A DNA stretch of 64,000 nt from an uncultured Kordiimonas sp. (GTDB lineage Bacteria; Pseudomonadota; Alphaproteobacteria; Sphingomonadales; Kordiimonadaceae): contig CANMRM010000004.1 of the NCBI GenBank assembly GCA_947500295.1, forward strand, positions 121,663-185,662, written 5' to 3'. Below the pieces are notes generated by a model that saw nothing but the letters and a program-made list of their open reading frames with translations, was not told the origin of the DNA and did no database searches. Numbering within the stretch: the stretch's first letter is position 1; every line of letters starts with the position of its first letter. Made by a program: the position numbers and the translations under genes. Shown here piece after piece: positions 1 to 8,914 of this stretch.

Positions 1-504
1 CTGTTTTGGCAAAAAGGCTATGAGGGTACGTCATACGCTGACCTGAGCGCCGCCACAGGCTTGGGGCGGGGAAGTCTTTATGCTGCATTCGGCGACAAGC
101 ATGCTCTCTATCGCCGGGCGCTGGCGCTTTATATCGATGAAGAGGTGCAGACGGCGGTAACCCTCCTTGAGGGCACGGAACAGAGCGGCATAGACCGCAT
201 CAAGGCCTATCTGGACTTGGTCGTGGACGCGGCGGGGGTGCAGCAGGACCGCCGCGGTTGTTTCCTGTGCAACGCCGCAATTGACATGGCGTCTGACGAC
301 CCGGAAACAGGTGTGATGGTTCGTGAGGCGATGAATGCCATGCGCGATGCACTGCTGCAGGCGCTTGAGGATTGCGAGGTGCCGGACAAAGCCGCTGCAG
401 CCGAGCATCTGTTGGCGGTTTATGCAGGTATGCGCACGATGGCCCGTGCGGGGCTCGACATTACCCAGCTCAAACGCGCCCGCGACGCGGCGCTGAACGT
501 GTGA
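1..504 (+). CDS. TetR/AcrR family transcriptional regulator (5' end cut by window)
   Basis: The reading frame is open from base 1, so the N-terminus lies outside the window. The visible start (LFWQKGYEGTSYADLSAATG followed by GRGSLYAAFGDKHALY) is the end of a TetR-type helix-turn-helix: helix 2, turn, then the recognition helix with the usual SLY-x-x-FGDK ending. The remaining 120 or so residues are the helical ligand-binding domain, with two Cys (GCFLC) that often occur in this subgroup. Role: ligand-responsive DNA-binding repressor, cytoplasmic. Its target is probably upstream of the window. The family is clear; the ligand is unknown. Confidence 0.9.
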   Translation: MFWQKGYEGTSYADLSAATGLGRGSLYAAFGDKHALYRRALALYIDEEVQTAVTLLEGTEQSGIDRIKAYLDLVVDAAGVQQDRRGCFLCNAAIDMASDDPETGVMVREAMNAMRDALLQALEDCEVPDKAAAAEHLLAVYAGMRTMARAGLDITQLKRARDAALNV

Positions 505-538
505 ACAATAACATGGGTGCTGCATGCTTTGCCGGGTC

Positions 539-1423
539 CTACTGATTTTTAACTCTATAGTCTGTCGGGGAAAGGCCTGCATATTTCTTGAAGCCCCTGG
601 CAAATGCAGACCGCGACTCAAAGCCGACCTTTGAGGCAATTTTTTTGACGGGATAATGGCTTGATGCCAGCAGATGCATCGCCTGTTGCATGCGCAATTG
701 ATTGAGAAAGTCCATCGGTCCCCGGCCATGTGTGCTGCGGAACAGCTTGGCAAATCGTGCCCTGCTCATTCCTGCCAGTGCTGCCAGGCTGGTGACTGAG
801 TGCTTATCTGCCGGGTTTTCCATCAAATCTTGCAGGGCAGGCCAGAGCATTGGCGCATTCGCCGCCGCCAGCCAGCCCATTTTGCTATCGCCCGCATCCA
901 AAGAGTGTTGCGTTATAGAAATCAGGCACGTTCGAATAAGTGCATTGACAATGGCAAGGCTGGCCATCCTGCCTCTGTTGGCTTCGGCAAGAACCATATC
1001 CATCAGCTTGTCGCAATAGCGAGATGTCTGTGAATTCACGACGATGGGTGAAATCAGAAAATCAAAAAGGGCACGGGCGCCTCGGACATGCACATTGAGC
1101 GTACCGCACAGTCCCATTATGCCACCGTCACCGTTGCCTGAAACCTGTCTTTTTTCTATGCAGGCGCCGAGCGTGTCCGCTGTTGGCGGCAGTGCTTTGC
1201 CGCCTTCGCAGGCATATAGCGTGTGACCCAGGTTTGCCGGTAAAAATACCAGTGACCCCTCTTCAACATCGATTGTGCGCTGGTCAGAAAACCGAATTTT
1301 GCCGCGGCCGTGCATTATATAGTGGAAAGACGCATTCGGCCGCACCGGCAGGTCCAGCTTTGCGTCGCCCTCCAGTACGCACAGCAGAAGCGATTCAGTA
1401 TTGATTTCAAGGTCTGTGACCAC
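539..1423 (-). CDS. AraC family transcriptional regulator (cupin sensor domain)
   Basis: About 294 residues. The N-terminal half looks like the AraC cupin_6 sensor (FHYIMHGRGKIRF, then EEGSLVFLPANLGHTLY). The C-terminal 100 residues carry the double AraC helix-turn-helix (GMSRARFAKLFRSTHGRGPM and IASKVGFESRSAFARGFKKY). I chose the GTG start at 1423 because GGGGAG lies a few bases upstream and the sensor domain begins directly after it. A longer frame reaches 1558 but adds a low-complexity leader unlike the family. It is divergent from the exported hydrolase at 1595, so it may control that gene, which is an inference from position. The inducer is unknown. Confidence 0.88.
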   Translation of the reverse strand: MVTDLEINTESLLLCVLEGDAKLDLPVRPNASFHYIMHGRGKIRFSDQRTIDVEEGSLVFLPANLGHTLYACEGGKALPPTADTLGACIEKRQVSGNGDGGIMGLCGTLNVHVRGARALFDFLISPIVVNSQTSRYCDKLMDMVLAEANRGRMASLAIVNALIRTCLISITQHSLDAGDSKMGWLAAANAPMLWPALQDLMENPADKHSVTSLAALAGMSRARFAKLFRSTHGRGPMDFLNQLRMQQAMHLLASSHYPVKKIASKVGFESRSAFARGFKKYAGLSPTDYRVKNQ

Positions 1424-1594
1424 ACCGGCTCCCCTTTTCCCCCATGACTTGTCATACGCTAGCGCCAAATAGGTAGACCATAAAAAGCAAAAACAGGCCG
1501 GGCACGAAGTCGAGACGAATAGGCACGCCGGATTTGTTATGCCCGTCTGGGCAGGCAATTGGTGCTTGCATTCTTGCTTGGAGAGGACGTCTAC

Positions 1595-2377
1595 ATGAAA
1601 AAAATTACTTCTATTTATACAGCACTGTGTCTCACTTTGTGTGGGGGCTCAGCAACGGCTCAGGACACAGTTGTTGCCGCCGCTGACCGCGCCCCCGTTA
1701 ATGACGGATTGCCCATGCCGGGTTTTGAAATCACCAAAGGTGACACGGCAATTGTCATCACCGACCCCCAGGTTGATTTTTTATCCCCCAGCGGTGTGAC
1801 ATGGGGTGTTGTTGGCAAAAGCGTGATGGAGAACAAGACGGTCAGAAACCTTGAGCACCTGTTCAAGGCTGCACATGACACCGGCATGCCGATGTTTGTA
1901 TCGCCGCACTATTATTTCCCTTACGACCACAACTGGAAAATTGAGGGTGCGCTCGAGGTTTTGATGCACTCCCTCCATATGTTTGACCGCGAGGGGCCGC
2001 TCAATCTGGATGGCTTTAGTGGCTCCGGGGCCGACTGGCTGGAACAATATAAGCAGTACATCAACAATGGACATACAGTGGTCACGAGCCCGCACAAAGT
2101 ATATGGCCCGGACACCAACGATCTTGTGCTGCAGCTCAGGAAAAACGGTATTTCAAAAGTTGTGCTCGCTGGCATGTCTGCCAACCTGTGCACAGAATCG
2201 CATATGCGGGAGCTTGTTGAACAGGGTTTCGACGTGATGATCGTCACCGATGCGACGGCCGCCGCCATAACCGAGCACTATGACGGTTATGCCGCTGCCC
2301 TGACCAATTTCCGCTTCATTGCCAGCCGGATCGATACGACAGAGACGATTGTCGCCGAAATCAAAGCGGCCTTCTAG
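1595..2377 (+). CDS. Exported isochorismatase-family cysteine hydrolase
   Basis: 260 residues with a cleavable signal peptide (MKKITSIYTALCLTLCGGSA, then TAQD). The isochorismatase/nicotinamidase triad is visible: Asp in VITDPQVDF near residue 57, Lys in SPHKVYGPD, and nucleophile Cys in GMSANLCTESH. The family hydrolyses amides or vinyl ethers, and the substrate here cannot be read from the sequence. Export to the periplasm is less common for this family. The ATG at 1595 has GGAGAGG about 8 bases upstream; a frame extension to 1559 lacks a ribosome binding site. Divergent from the AraC regulator and followed by a small exported protein. Confidence 0.88.
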   Translation: MKKITSIYTALCLTLCGGSATAQDTVVAAADRAPVNDGLPMPGFEITKGDTAIVITDPQVDFLSPSGVTWGVVGKSVMENKTVRNLEHLFKAAHDTGMPMFVSPHYYFPYDHNWKIEGALEVLMHSLHMFDREGPLNLDGFSGSGADWLEQYKQYINNGHTVVTSPHKVYGPDTNDLVLQLRKNGISKVVLAGMSANLCTESHMRELVEQGFDVMIVTDATAAAITEHYDGYAAALTNFRFIASRIDTTETIVAEIKAAF

Positions 2378-2387
2378 GCTGCGCTCT

Positions 2388-2417
2388 GGCGCCGTGGCCC
2401 CCCCGTGACACGGCGCC
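2388..2417. repeat. Perfect 9-bp inverted repeat between 1595-2377 and 2451-2933
   Basis: GGCGCCGTG (2388-2396) is repeated as CACGGCGCC (2409-2417) around a 12-base C-rich loop. It lies in the 73-base gap between the hydrolase and the next gene. There is no clear T run after it, so it may be an mRNA-stabilising or attenuating hairpin rather than a complete intrinsic terminator. Confidence 0.6.
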
Positions 2418-2450
2418 GGACTTTAGCTTAACCATACAAGAGGAGCTTCC

Positions 2451-2933
2451 ATGCGCGCTATCTATTACGGCCGACTTCTGATGAGCTGCGGTTTGTTCAC
2501 CTTGCTGAGTGCTGGCGTCGTGGCCAGCGAGGAAGAAGGGAGCCTTCACCATTCGTCACCTCATCATTTGTCCGTGTTATTGGGTGGAACAGACCTGGTC
2601 AATGAAGACCATACAGCCTTCACAGTAGGGATTGACTATGAGTACCGGGTCAGCAATTTTCTGGGCCTTGGCCTGGTTGTGGAGCAAGCTTTTGGCAATA
2701 TCGACTCCACAACCATTCTCGCTGTTGCTGATCTGCATTTGTGGCGTGGGTTGATCGCCCAGGTGGGTCCGGGTGTAGAATTTGTCGATGACAACTCATA
2801 CGCGGCACTGAGGTTGGGTGCCCTCTATGAGTTCGAATTTGAAAACGGTTTTACCCTTTCCCCCCAGTTGCATTACGACTTCTCCCATGAAGATGCGTTG
2901 GTGTTTGGTATCGCGCTCGGCCGTGCTTTCTAG
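2451..2933 (+). CDS. Small exported protein, probably outer-membrane beta-barrel-like
   Basis: 160 residues with an N-terminal signal peptide ending near GVVASEEE. The mature part is made of alternating beta-strand-like segments (LSVLLGGTDLV, AFTVGIDYEYRV, LGLGLVVEQAFG, FTLSPQLHYDF) and ends in a Phe (ALGRAF), as outer-membrane barrels often do. GAGGAG lies 6 bases upstream of the ATG. I do not recognise a named family. It sits downstream of the hydrolase and could be cotranscribed. Most likely a small barrel or a periplasmic beta protein. Confidence 0.7.
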   Translation: MRAIYYGRLLMSCGLFTLLSAGVVASEEEGSLHHSSPHHLSVLLGGTDLVNEDHTAFTVGIDYEYRVSNFLGLGLVVEQAFGNIDSTTILAVADLHLWRGLIAQVGPGVEFVDDNSYAALRLGALYEFEFENGFTLSPQLHYDFSHEDALVFGIALGRAF

Positions 2934-2990
2934 GGTGCTGGCTATACCGGCTGCAGGTCTGCTACGAGCCACTTGCAACTCTCCCATAAA

Positions 2991-3015
2991 AAAAGCCCCG
3001 GCGTGCCGGGGCTTT
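2991..3015. terminator. Bidirectional intrinsic terminator
   Basis: AAAGCCCCGGC pairs perfectly with GCCGGGGCTTT across a 2 to 4 base loop. An A run precedes it and T residues follow, so it can end transcription from the 2451 gene on the plus strand and from the tricorn gene at 3041 on the minus strand. Confidence 0.85.
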
Positions 3016-3040
3016 GGTGTTTCAGCTTTTGTACTGGTCT

Positions 3041-6000
3041 TCAGCCGCCGAGTTCGGTCGGCAGGGCCGGCGGCGTATGACGCTTGATCGGCTCGTAGCT
3101 CTCTAATTCAATCAGGATTTCCTGAATGGCGCGCTCGAGCTGCACGTCAACACCGGCATTCACCTGTGCCGGATCGAGCGTTACGTCGATGTCTGGGCCA
3201 ACACCCTCGTTTTCCACGCGCCATTCGCCTTCGGGCGTGTAGAAGCGGAAGAAAGGCACCGTAAGGAAGCCACCGTCGATCAGCTGCGGGTTTGCCGCGA
3301 TGCCGATGAGGCCGCCCCAGGTGCGCTTGCCGATGAGTTTGCCAATGCCCATGCGCTTGAACGAATAGGGCAGGAAGTCACCGCCGGAGCCAGCGTCCTG
3401 GTCGATCAGCATCACCTTGGGGCCAAACACGGCACCACCCGGCGTTTCAAACGTCATGCCGTCCCTGTCCATCCAGGACGAGAGATATTGGCGCGACAGC
3501 ACATCGGTGATGTAGTTGGCCGCCTGACCGCCGCCATTCTGGCGCTCGTCGACAATCATCGATGGCTTGTCACTTTGCGCAAAGAACATGCGGTTGAAGT
3601 AGGTGAAGCCGCCACCTGCTGTGTTGGGCAGATAGACATAACCGGCGCGGCCATTTGTGGCCTCATCAACCCGTTTGCGGTTGCCTTCAACCCAAGCCCA
3701 ATGCCGGAGCTGGCGCTCGTTGGCGATCGGCTCGACAACAACATCCCGCGCGTTTGCGGTGTCGCCGTCGCTGCTGACCGACAAAGTTACCTGCTTGCCG
3801 ACGGTGTTGGCAAACTGGGCAAAGATGTTCTCAGCTCCGCTCACCGGTACGCCGTTAACTGCATGGATGAAGTCTCCGGCTTTTACGCCGATACCGGGGG
3901 CAGCCAGAGGTGCTTTAACAAACGGGTTCCAGTTTTCGCCGTCATAAACGCGCGCAACCTGATACATGCCGTTCGATACGCGCAGATCCGCGCCAAGCAG
4001 GCCAACAGGCACCGCCCTGTCGCGGTAAACGTCGCCGCGGCCCGCGCGGTTGTGGCCAACCTGCAACTCCGAAATCATGTCAACGATCAGGCGATTGAGG
4101 TCCGCGCGGGTAGCGACATGCGCGACTAGTGGCTGATACTTGTCATAGATGCCCTGCCAGTCGAGGCCGTGCATGTTTTCAGCATAGAAATACTGGTGCT
4201 CCAGCCGCCAGGCTTCGTCGAAAATCTGAGCCCATTCTTCGCGCGGGTCAATGAAGGCCCGCACATCGGATGTGTTCAGTTTTTTCGCCTTGATGTCTTT
4301 TTCGGCCTTGGCGGTCATCAGGGCGCGTTCGGGCGTTGCAACAATCACCATCTTGCCGTCTGCTGACAGGCTGTAACCGGTGACCCGGTCCATTGCTTTG
4401 GCGGCTTTTTTGTCCTTGAAGTCAAATCGCATCAGTTTTGCGACATTGCCTCCATTGTTGCCGTTTGGCTCACGCGTGCCTCCCGGCTGCGGGAACTCAA
4501 GAAAGAACAATCCGCCGTCATGAGCGACCGCGAGGCTCGCATAGGATCGTTCGGCAACTGGCAGCGCGACGATCCGGTCGGTCAGGCCATCCAAATCCAC
4601 TTTTGTGGCTTTTTCTTCCTTTTTCTCGGATTTTTCGTCACTTTCTTCGCCGTTTTCGTCAGATTCTTCCGCTTCTTCGTCCGACTTCACGGCTTCGTCG
4701 CCTGCTTTGGGGAGCAGGGGAGACTTGCCGTCGGCAGCGAGAACAGCGGCATAAAGCCCAAAGCGGATCGGCCGTTCCTGCGTTGACATGTCAAGGCCAA
4801 CAGCGGTCGGGCCAGCGTTGGTGCTTGCTGCAAAATAGAGGTGTTTGCCGTCCGGGCTGAATGCCGGAGACGCTGCATGGCTCATGCCGTCCGTCAGTTG
4901 CGTATGCGAACCGTCCGCGAAACTATAGAGGAAAACGTCACCGAAATAGTTGGCGCGCGCTTTTGTATAGGCAAGCCACATGCCATCCGGCGACAGGCTG
5001 AGTTGCACGCCAGAGCGGCGGTTGTCGGTATAAATCTTGGTGAGCGCACCGGTCTCGGCGTCCATCGACCAGACGGCCAGATGGTTGTCAGCAATGATGA
5101 TTTTGCTGCCGTCACCGGACCAGTCAACAAGCTGATAATCATCGTCGCCCAGGTCGAAACTGCGCTGTTCCGTGCCTGACTGGTCAGCAATAACAACACG
5201 TATTTTTCTCGTCGCATCAGATAGATAAGCAACTTCGCCGCCGTTGGGTGACCACAGGGCCGTACTTTCTTTTGTACCGGCTGTGCGTGTCAGGTTGCGG
5301 GTGGAGCCGTCCTCGAGGGGCACGCTGTAGATATCACCGCGCGCCGTGACAAGCGCCCGCTTTCCTGTGGGTGAAAGACCAGCCGATGTCATGTTGCGCA
5401 TGGCGTCTTTCCACTGGGGACGCGCCTCCGGCAAATCGGGGGTCAGGGTCACGTTTACAGCCCGGGCCCGACCGCGACGGGTGTCAAACATCACCAGGTC
5501 ACCAGCTGTCGTCGTCAGTAACACGTCGTTGTCGTGTGCGCGTGCCCAGTTGATGTCCCAAACCCTCTGGTCGGTTACCATGTCGACCGTTTTGTCGTCT
5601 GCATCATACTTCCACAGGTTTTTCATGCCTGACCGGTCGGACAGAAAATAGACGTCGTCGCCTACCCAGATCGGGTTGGTGTCAGAAGCGCGCTCATGCG
5701 GGACTTCTTCCCAATCGCCCGAGGCCGGGTCCAGAATCCAGATTGGTGGTGTGCTGCCGCCGCGGTGGTTGCGCCAACCGCTGGCGCCGCGATGGGCAGT
5801 GTTGTAGGGCTGGTACGCCAGTTTCTGACCGTCATCGTCCCAGCGGCCATCCATGACAACGGCTTCCATTACCTTGGTTGGAAAGCCTCCGTCGGCGCTA
5901 ACGTGCCAGGCCTGCGCACTGCGGCCACTGGTCATTTCGCGGCGTGACAAAAACAGGATGCTTTCGCCGTCCGGTGTCCAGCCGGTAACATTGTCTGCGT

Positions 6001-6328
6001 CCGGGTGCCACGTTAGCCGTTGTGGCTGCCCGCCCGTGACGGGAATCGTGTAAACATCTGTATTGCCGTCATATGTCGCTGAAAAGGCAATGGTTTGTCC
6101 ATCAGGCGAAAAATGCGGTGTCATCTCCGGCGCCTGACGGGTCGTAAGCTGGCGTGGATTGCCGCCATCCCTGTCAGCAATCCAGATGTCGCCTCCGTAA
6201 ACAAAAGTGATGTGATTTTCAGAGACGTCCGCCTGTTTGACGAGCCGTGTTTCGGCATGTGCGGTGCCCGCTACCGCAATAGTGCTCAGGCCGGCGCTAA
6301 GCGCCAGCGACAATAGTTTTCTGGTCAT
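3041..6328 (-). CDS. Tricorn-type S41 family protease
   Basis: 1095 residues with a signal peptide (MTRKLLSLALSAGLSTIAVA, then GTAHAE). The N-terminal two thirds are WD40/TolB-like beta-propeller repeats (FSPDGQTIAFSA, WTPDGESILFLSRR). Then come the C1 domain with the catalytic-His motif ENMHGLDW, a PDZ segment (GIGVKAGDFIHAVNGVPVS), and the C2 domain with nucleophile Ser in DAGSGGDFLPY and the RTWGG motif. This is the layout of bacterial tricorn homologues, which degrade peptides. An export signal suggests periplasmic action. An acidic Glu/Ser/Lys-rich insert lies around residues 545-580 between propeller segments. The ATG at 6328 has GGGAGGG upstream. Confidence 0.92.
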   Translation of the reverse strand: MTRKLLSLALSAGLSTIAVAGTAHAETRLVKQADVSENHITFVYGGDIWIADRDGGNPRQLTTRQAPEMTPHFSPDGQTIAFSATYDGNTDVYTIPVTGGQPQRLTWHPDADNVTGWTPDGESILFLSRREMTSGRSAQAWHVSADGGFPTKVMEAVVMDGRWDDDGQKLAYQPYNTAHRGASGWRNHRGGSTPPIWILDPASGDWEEVPHERASDTNPIWVGDDVYFLSDRSGMKNLWKYDADDKTVDMVTDQRVWDINWARAHDNDVLLTTTAGDLVMFDTRRGRARAVNVTLTPDLPEARPQWKDAMRNMTSAGLSPTGKRALVTARGDIYSVPLEDGSTRNLTRTAGTKESTALWSPNGGEVAYLSDATRKIRVVIADQSGTEQRSFDLGDDDYQLVDWSGDGSKIIIADNHLAVWSMDAETGALTKIYTDNRRSGVQLSLSPDGMWLAYTKARANYFGDVFLYSFADGSHTQLTDGMSHAASPAFSPDGKHLYFAASTNAGPTAVGLDMSTQERPIRFGLYAAVLAADGKSPLLPKAGDEAVKSDEEAEESDENGEESDEKSEKKEEKATKVDLDGLTDRIVALPVAERSYASLAVAHDGGLFFLEFPQPGGTREPNGNNGGNVAKLMRFDFKDKKAAKAMDRVTGYSLSADGKMVIVATPERALMTAKAEKDIKAKKLNTSDVRAFIDPREEWAQIFDEAWRLEHQYFYAENMHGLDWQGIYDKYQPLVAHVATRADLNRLIVDMISELQVGHNRAGRGDVYRDRAVPVGLLGADLRVSNGMYQVARVYDGENWNPFVKAPLAAPGIGVKAGDFIHAVNGVPVSGAENIFAQFANTVGKQVTLSVSSDGDTANARDVVVEPIANERQLRHWAWVEGNRKRVDEATNGRAGYVYLPNTAGGGFTYFNRMFFAQSDKPSMIVDERQNGGGQAANYITDVLSRQYLSSWMDRDGMTFETPGGAVFGPKVMLIDQDAGSGGDFLPYSFKRMGIGKLIGKRTWGGLIGIAANPQLIDGGFLTVPFFRFYTPEGEWRVENEGVGPDIDVTLDPAQVNAGVDVQLERAIQEILIELESYEPIKRHTPPALPTELGG

Positions 6329-6367
6329 GAAACCCTCCCAATAATTCGTGTCGTGCAGGTAGAACCC

Positions 6368-6404
6368 AGAGGAATGTTCGGTTTGTAGCCGCATTCCTCT
6401 TTTT
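6368..6404 (+). terminator. Hairpin plus T run in the leader of the tricorn gene
   Basis: AGAGGAATG (6368-6376) pairs perfectly with CATTCCTCT (6392-6400) around a 15-base loop, followed by TTTTT on the plus strand. Read on the plus strand it has terminator form, although no plus-strand gene precedes it. Read on the minus strand it is a hairpin in the 5' untranslated leader of the tricorn protease. Confidence 0.5.
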
Positions 6405-6594
6405 GTCGGGCGGCCAAAGCCACCTCTTATAAAGATCAATGTGGGGGGTGGGAGGGAGTGCGTCAAGGCAATTAGGTGTCAGAGGCCAGCCTCAGTCTGA
6501 TTCCAATCAAAAACCGTCTTGACGCCGATGCAGCCCTCTTATATACCAGCGCAGCTTTTGGCGGCTGTGCCGCTGTTTTGAGTTGCTCGAGAGC

Positions 6595-6622
6595 TTGCAA
6601 ACGCGTCAAAAGCATTTATCCG
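6595..6622 (+). promoter_or_regulatory. Putative sigma-70 promoter of the tRNA gene
   Basis: TTGCAA (6595-6600) and TATCCG (6617-6622) are separated by 16 bases, which would place the start of transcription just before the tRNA at 6632. Only a moderate match to consensus. Confidence 0.35.
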
Positions 6623-6631
6623 ATGTGGTAT

Positions 6632-6708
6632 GGCCGAGTAGCTCAGTTGGTTAGAGCAGTGGAATCATAATCCATGTGTCGGGGGTTCAAATCCCTCCTC
6701 GGCTACCA
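6632..6708 (+). tRNA. tRNA-Met (anticodon CAT)
   Basis: 77 bases with encoded CCA at 6706-6708. The acceptor stem GGCCGAG pairs with CTCGGCT (one G-T pair). The D arm has GCTCAGTTGGTTAGAGC, the anticodon loop ATCATAA gives CAT, and the T arm has the GGTTCAAAT loop. The overall sequence resembles alphaproteobacterial elongator tRNA-Met. A CAT anticodon could also be tRNA-Ile2 with lysidine, but the body sequence fits Met better. It is a single gene followed by a terminator. Confidence 0.9.
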
Positions 6709-6725
6709 TATCCTGAGTTGGAAAC

Positions 6726-6748
6726 ACCGGCCTCAAGCCGGTTTTTTT
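6726..6748 (+). terminator. Intrinsic terminator after the tRNA
   Basis: ACCGGC (6726-6731) pairs with GCCGGT (6737-6742) and is followed by seven T at 6742-6748. It ends exactly where the stop codon of the convergent histidine kinase lies. Confidence 0.85.
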
Positions 6749-8111
6749 ATGCCGCTTCCTGCATTACCCTTGATGCCGGGAAAATGAGAGAAACACGGGT
6801 GCCAACGCCGGGCTTGCTTTCGATTACACAGTTCCCCTGATGCAGCCCCATCATGGTTTTTACCAGATACAGACCAAGGCCCGACCCATTACTGGAACGG
6901 GTGTAGACATTCTCGCCCTGTACAAAGGGCTGGGTGACATTCGCAAGTATTCCCTCGCTCATGCCAATGCCGGTATCTTCAACCTCGACGACAAATTGAC
7001 CGTCGGGCTGAAAATAGCTGCGGCACGTAATTTTACCGTCTGCATCGGTGAACTTGATGGCGTTCGAAAACAGGTTGGTGAAAATTTGCTTCAACAGGCG
7101 TACATCAGCGCATACCACCATGTCCGGATCAACGCCGTTCACATCAATGTCGGGTATACCCTCAAAAGTGTCGTGGCCAATGAGGGCAAGCGCTGCATTG
7201 ACCGCATCGCGAATACATGTCGGCTGATCCATCACATCCATCTTGCCGGACTCAACTTTTGCCATATCGAGGATGTCGTTCACAAGGTTGAGGAGGTGCC
7301 TGCCGCTGTTGCGAATATCTGCGGCATAGTCGGCGTACCGCGGTTCATTGTGCTCTTTCATGTCAGGGTCCGCCAGAATTTCGGAGAAGCCGATTATGGC
7401 GTTCAAAGGCGTGCGCAGTTCATGGCTCATGTTGGCGACGAAGGCAGACTTGGCGGCGTTCGCTTCTTCCGCCTGGATTTTTGCGGTCTCCGCGATCTCG
7501 GCGGCCAGGCGCAGCCGCTCTGCAGAGTATGAAAGTGCCCTTGCTTCGGCGGCATCAGCACCTGCCTTGCGGAGCCTTTCACGCAGGTAACTGAAAATCG
7601 CCACAATCACAAACTGGCCCAACATGGCATTGATCATCATGATACCGTGCAGGTCATCCAGCGTTGTGTCGCCAAAGAGATACCCTGCCATCAAGGCCGC
7701 GAAAGAGAGTGCCAGGAAGGAAAAGCTCAACCGGAACCGCTGGTTGCGGACGTCAGCGAAAGTCAGCATTAAATAGTAGGCCGGAATCCAGATCAGGTAG
7801 AATTCGAAGTTGTTGGTTTTGCAATAGGTTGCACAGAAGTGTCCTGCCAAAAGAAAAGCGCCCGAGAGCGCCACAAAGGCTCTCCCAAGATGACGATCAT
7901 ATCGACGGCTTGGCATTAAATAACCGACAGTCAGCCCCAGCGTACCGAGACTGAGCGCAGGCAATGTATAATATTCAATGTTGGACAGGAAATTGTTCTT
8001 CAAACCAAGGAAAAAGCAGAAGGTTGCAGCCAGATGAATGCCGCCTGACACCAACGCCATATGTATGCTGGCTCTATCCTGATATGACCGGTTTGCCACC
8101 TGATACTCCAC
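6747..8111 (-). CDS. Membrane-bound sensor histidine kinase
   Basis: 454 residues. The first 170 or so carry about six hydrophobic segments with short loops, a MASE-like membrane sensor that I cannot assign to a named family. A short coiled coil follows (rich in Ala, Glu and Lys, near [24 protein letters not shown] heptads), then HisKA with the phospho-acceptor His in [20 protein letters not shown], then HATPase with the N box (NLFSNAIKF), the G1 box (VEDTGIGM) and the G2 box ([11 protein letters not shown]). There is no receiver domain and no adjacent response regulator, so it is an orphan kinase. The start is a GTG at 8111; an ATG at 8060 is an alternative. Confidence 0.88.
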   Translation of the reverse strand: MEYQVANRSYQDRASIHMALVSGGIHLAATFCFFLGLKNNFLSNIEYYTLPALSLGTLGLTVGYLMPSRRYDRHLGRAFVALSGAFLLAGHFCATYCKTNNFEFYLIWIPAYYLMLTFADVRNQRFRLSFSFLALSFAALMAGYLFGDTTLDDLHGIMMINAMLGQFVIVAIFSYLRERLRKAGADAAEARALSYSAERLRLAAEIAETAKIQAEEANAAKSAFVANMSHELRTPLNAIIGFSEILADPDMKEHNEPRYADYAADIRNSGRHLLNLVNDILDMAKVESGKMDVMDQPTCIRDAVNAALALIGHDTFEGIPDIDVNGVDPDMVVCADVRLLKQIFTNLFSNAIKFTDADGKITCRSYFQPDGQFVVEVEDTGIGMSEGILANVTQPFVQGENVYTRSSNGSGLGLYLVKTMMGLHQGNCVIESKPGVGTRVSLIFPASRVMQEAA

Positions 8112-8260
8112 AGGTCACTCAACCCCAGCTCATATATTATCCGGAATAGGTAAAAATAATCGTAACAAATACAAGGACTAACAGTTGCAATTGCTATCGT
8201 TAGTGGTGTGAGTGCAGGGCGCTGTGCAAGCTGGTGCTCATGAATATTTACGGACCCGGT

Positions 8261-8728
8261 TTATTGGCGCTTTTGTGAATGCAGGGCGATACGGTTGCCT
8301 TCGCTGTCTTCGATCTCGGCAACAAAACCCAGTTCGCCGATGGACTTTTTTGCGTATAGCGTTGCACCGCCATGGGCGTTTGCCAGTGCAAGCACGGCGT
8401 CGATATCCTGCACGCTGAAATAAATGATCACACCGGTTTTTGACGGCACGTACACGTCACCTCTGGCGAGGGCACCCGCCGCACCACCAGTGTTATCGGC
8501 TGCAGTGAAGAGCGCCATTTCATATCCGTCGATACAGGTGCGTTCAAACGAGTAACCGAATACCGTGGAATAGAACTGAACAGCCCGGTCCATGTCTGTC
8601 ACCGGGATTTCGAAATATGTCACCGGATTGGCCACGGCGACATTGTTGAGCCAGTGTATGGGAGAAGCAGCCAGCATGGTTGCCGCCAGAAAGCAGGCCA
8701 ACCAACGGTGTCGCAGTCGCACAATCAT
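8261..8728 (-). CDS. Exported VOC (glyoxalase/bleomycin-resistance fold) protein
   Basis: 155 residues: a signal-like hydrophobic N-terminus (CFLAATMLAASPIHW), then one vicinal-oxygen-chelate module with the usual beginning VTYFEIPVTDMDRAVQFYST, FGYSFERT, and ending FVAEIEDSEGNRIALHS. This family binds metals or small molecules. The subgroup typified by 'predicted enzyme related to lactoylglutathione lyase' is usually cytoplasmic, so the apparent signal peptide is unusual. No substrate can be inferred. It stands alone between divergent and convergent neighbours. Confidence 0.82.
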   Translation of the reverse strand: MIVRLRHRWLACFLAATMLAASPIHWLNNVAVANPVTYFEIPVTDMDRAVQFYSTVFGYSFERTCIDGYEMALFTAADNTGGAAGALARGDVYVPSKTGVIIYFSVQDIDAVLALANAHGGATLYAKKSIGELGFVAEIEDSEGNRIALHSQKRQ

Positions 8729-8914
8729 TAAATCGAACTCCAGTCAAAGCTGCAAAGTTTGTTTGGCCATACTGCCATGTCGGGCCAGGGTCAGCTAGTG
8801 GATCATTGGACGGGTTTGTGCGGGGCAGGGCCGGACGTGTGCCAAACTATAGTTGAGCGTGCTTAAATGCTCATGGTGCGCTAGTCTGGCGTATGGTTTC
8901 AGGGGAGGGGACAC

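Larger units (their letters stand above)
6329..6631. other. Intergenic stretch between tricorn gene and tRNA
   Basis: About 300 bases with no convincing gene. It holds the tricorn leader with its ribosome binding site, a 9-bp hairpin at 6368-6404, and the tRNA promoter region. A 64-codon frame starting at 6476 runs into the tRNA and is not credible. Confidence 0.6.

Noticed and set aside
31..753. Long minus-strand frame at the left edge
   Set aside because: Antisense to the TetR gene and part of the AraC gene; Cys/His-rich composition is typical of a shadow frame.
6476..6670. Short plus-strand frame before and into the tRNA
   Set aside because: It overlaps the tRNA gene by 39 bases, has no ribosome binding site and no recognisable protein pattern.
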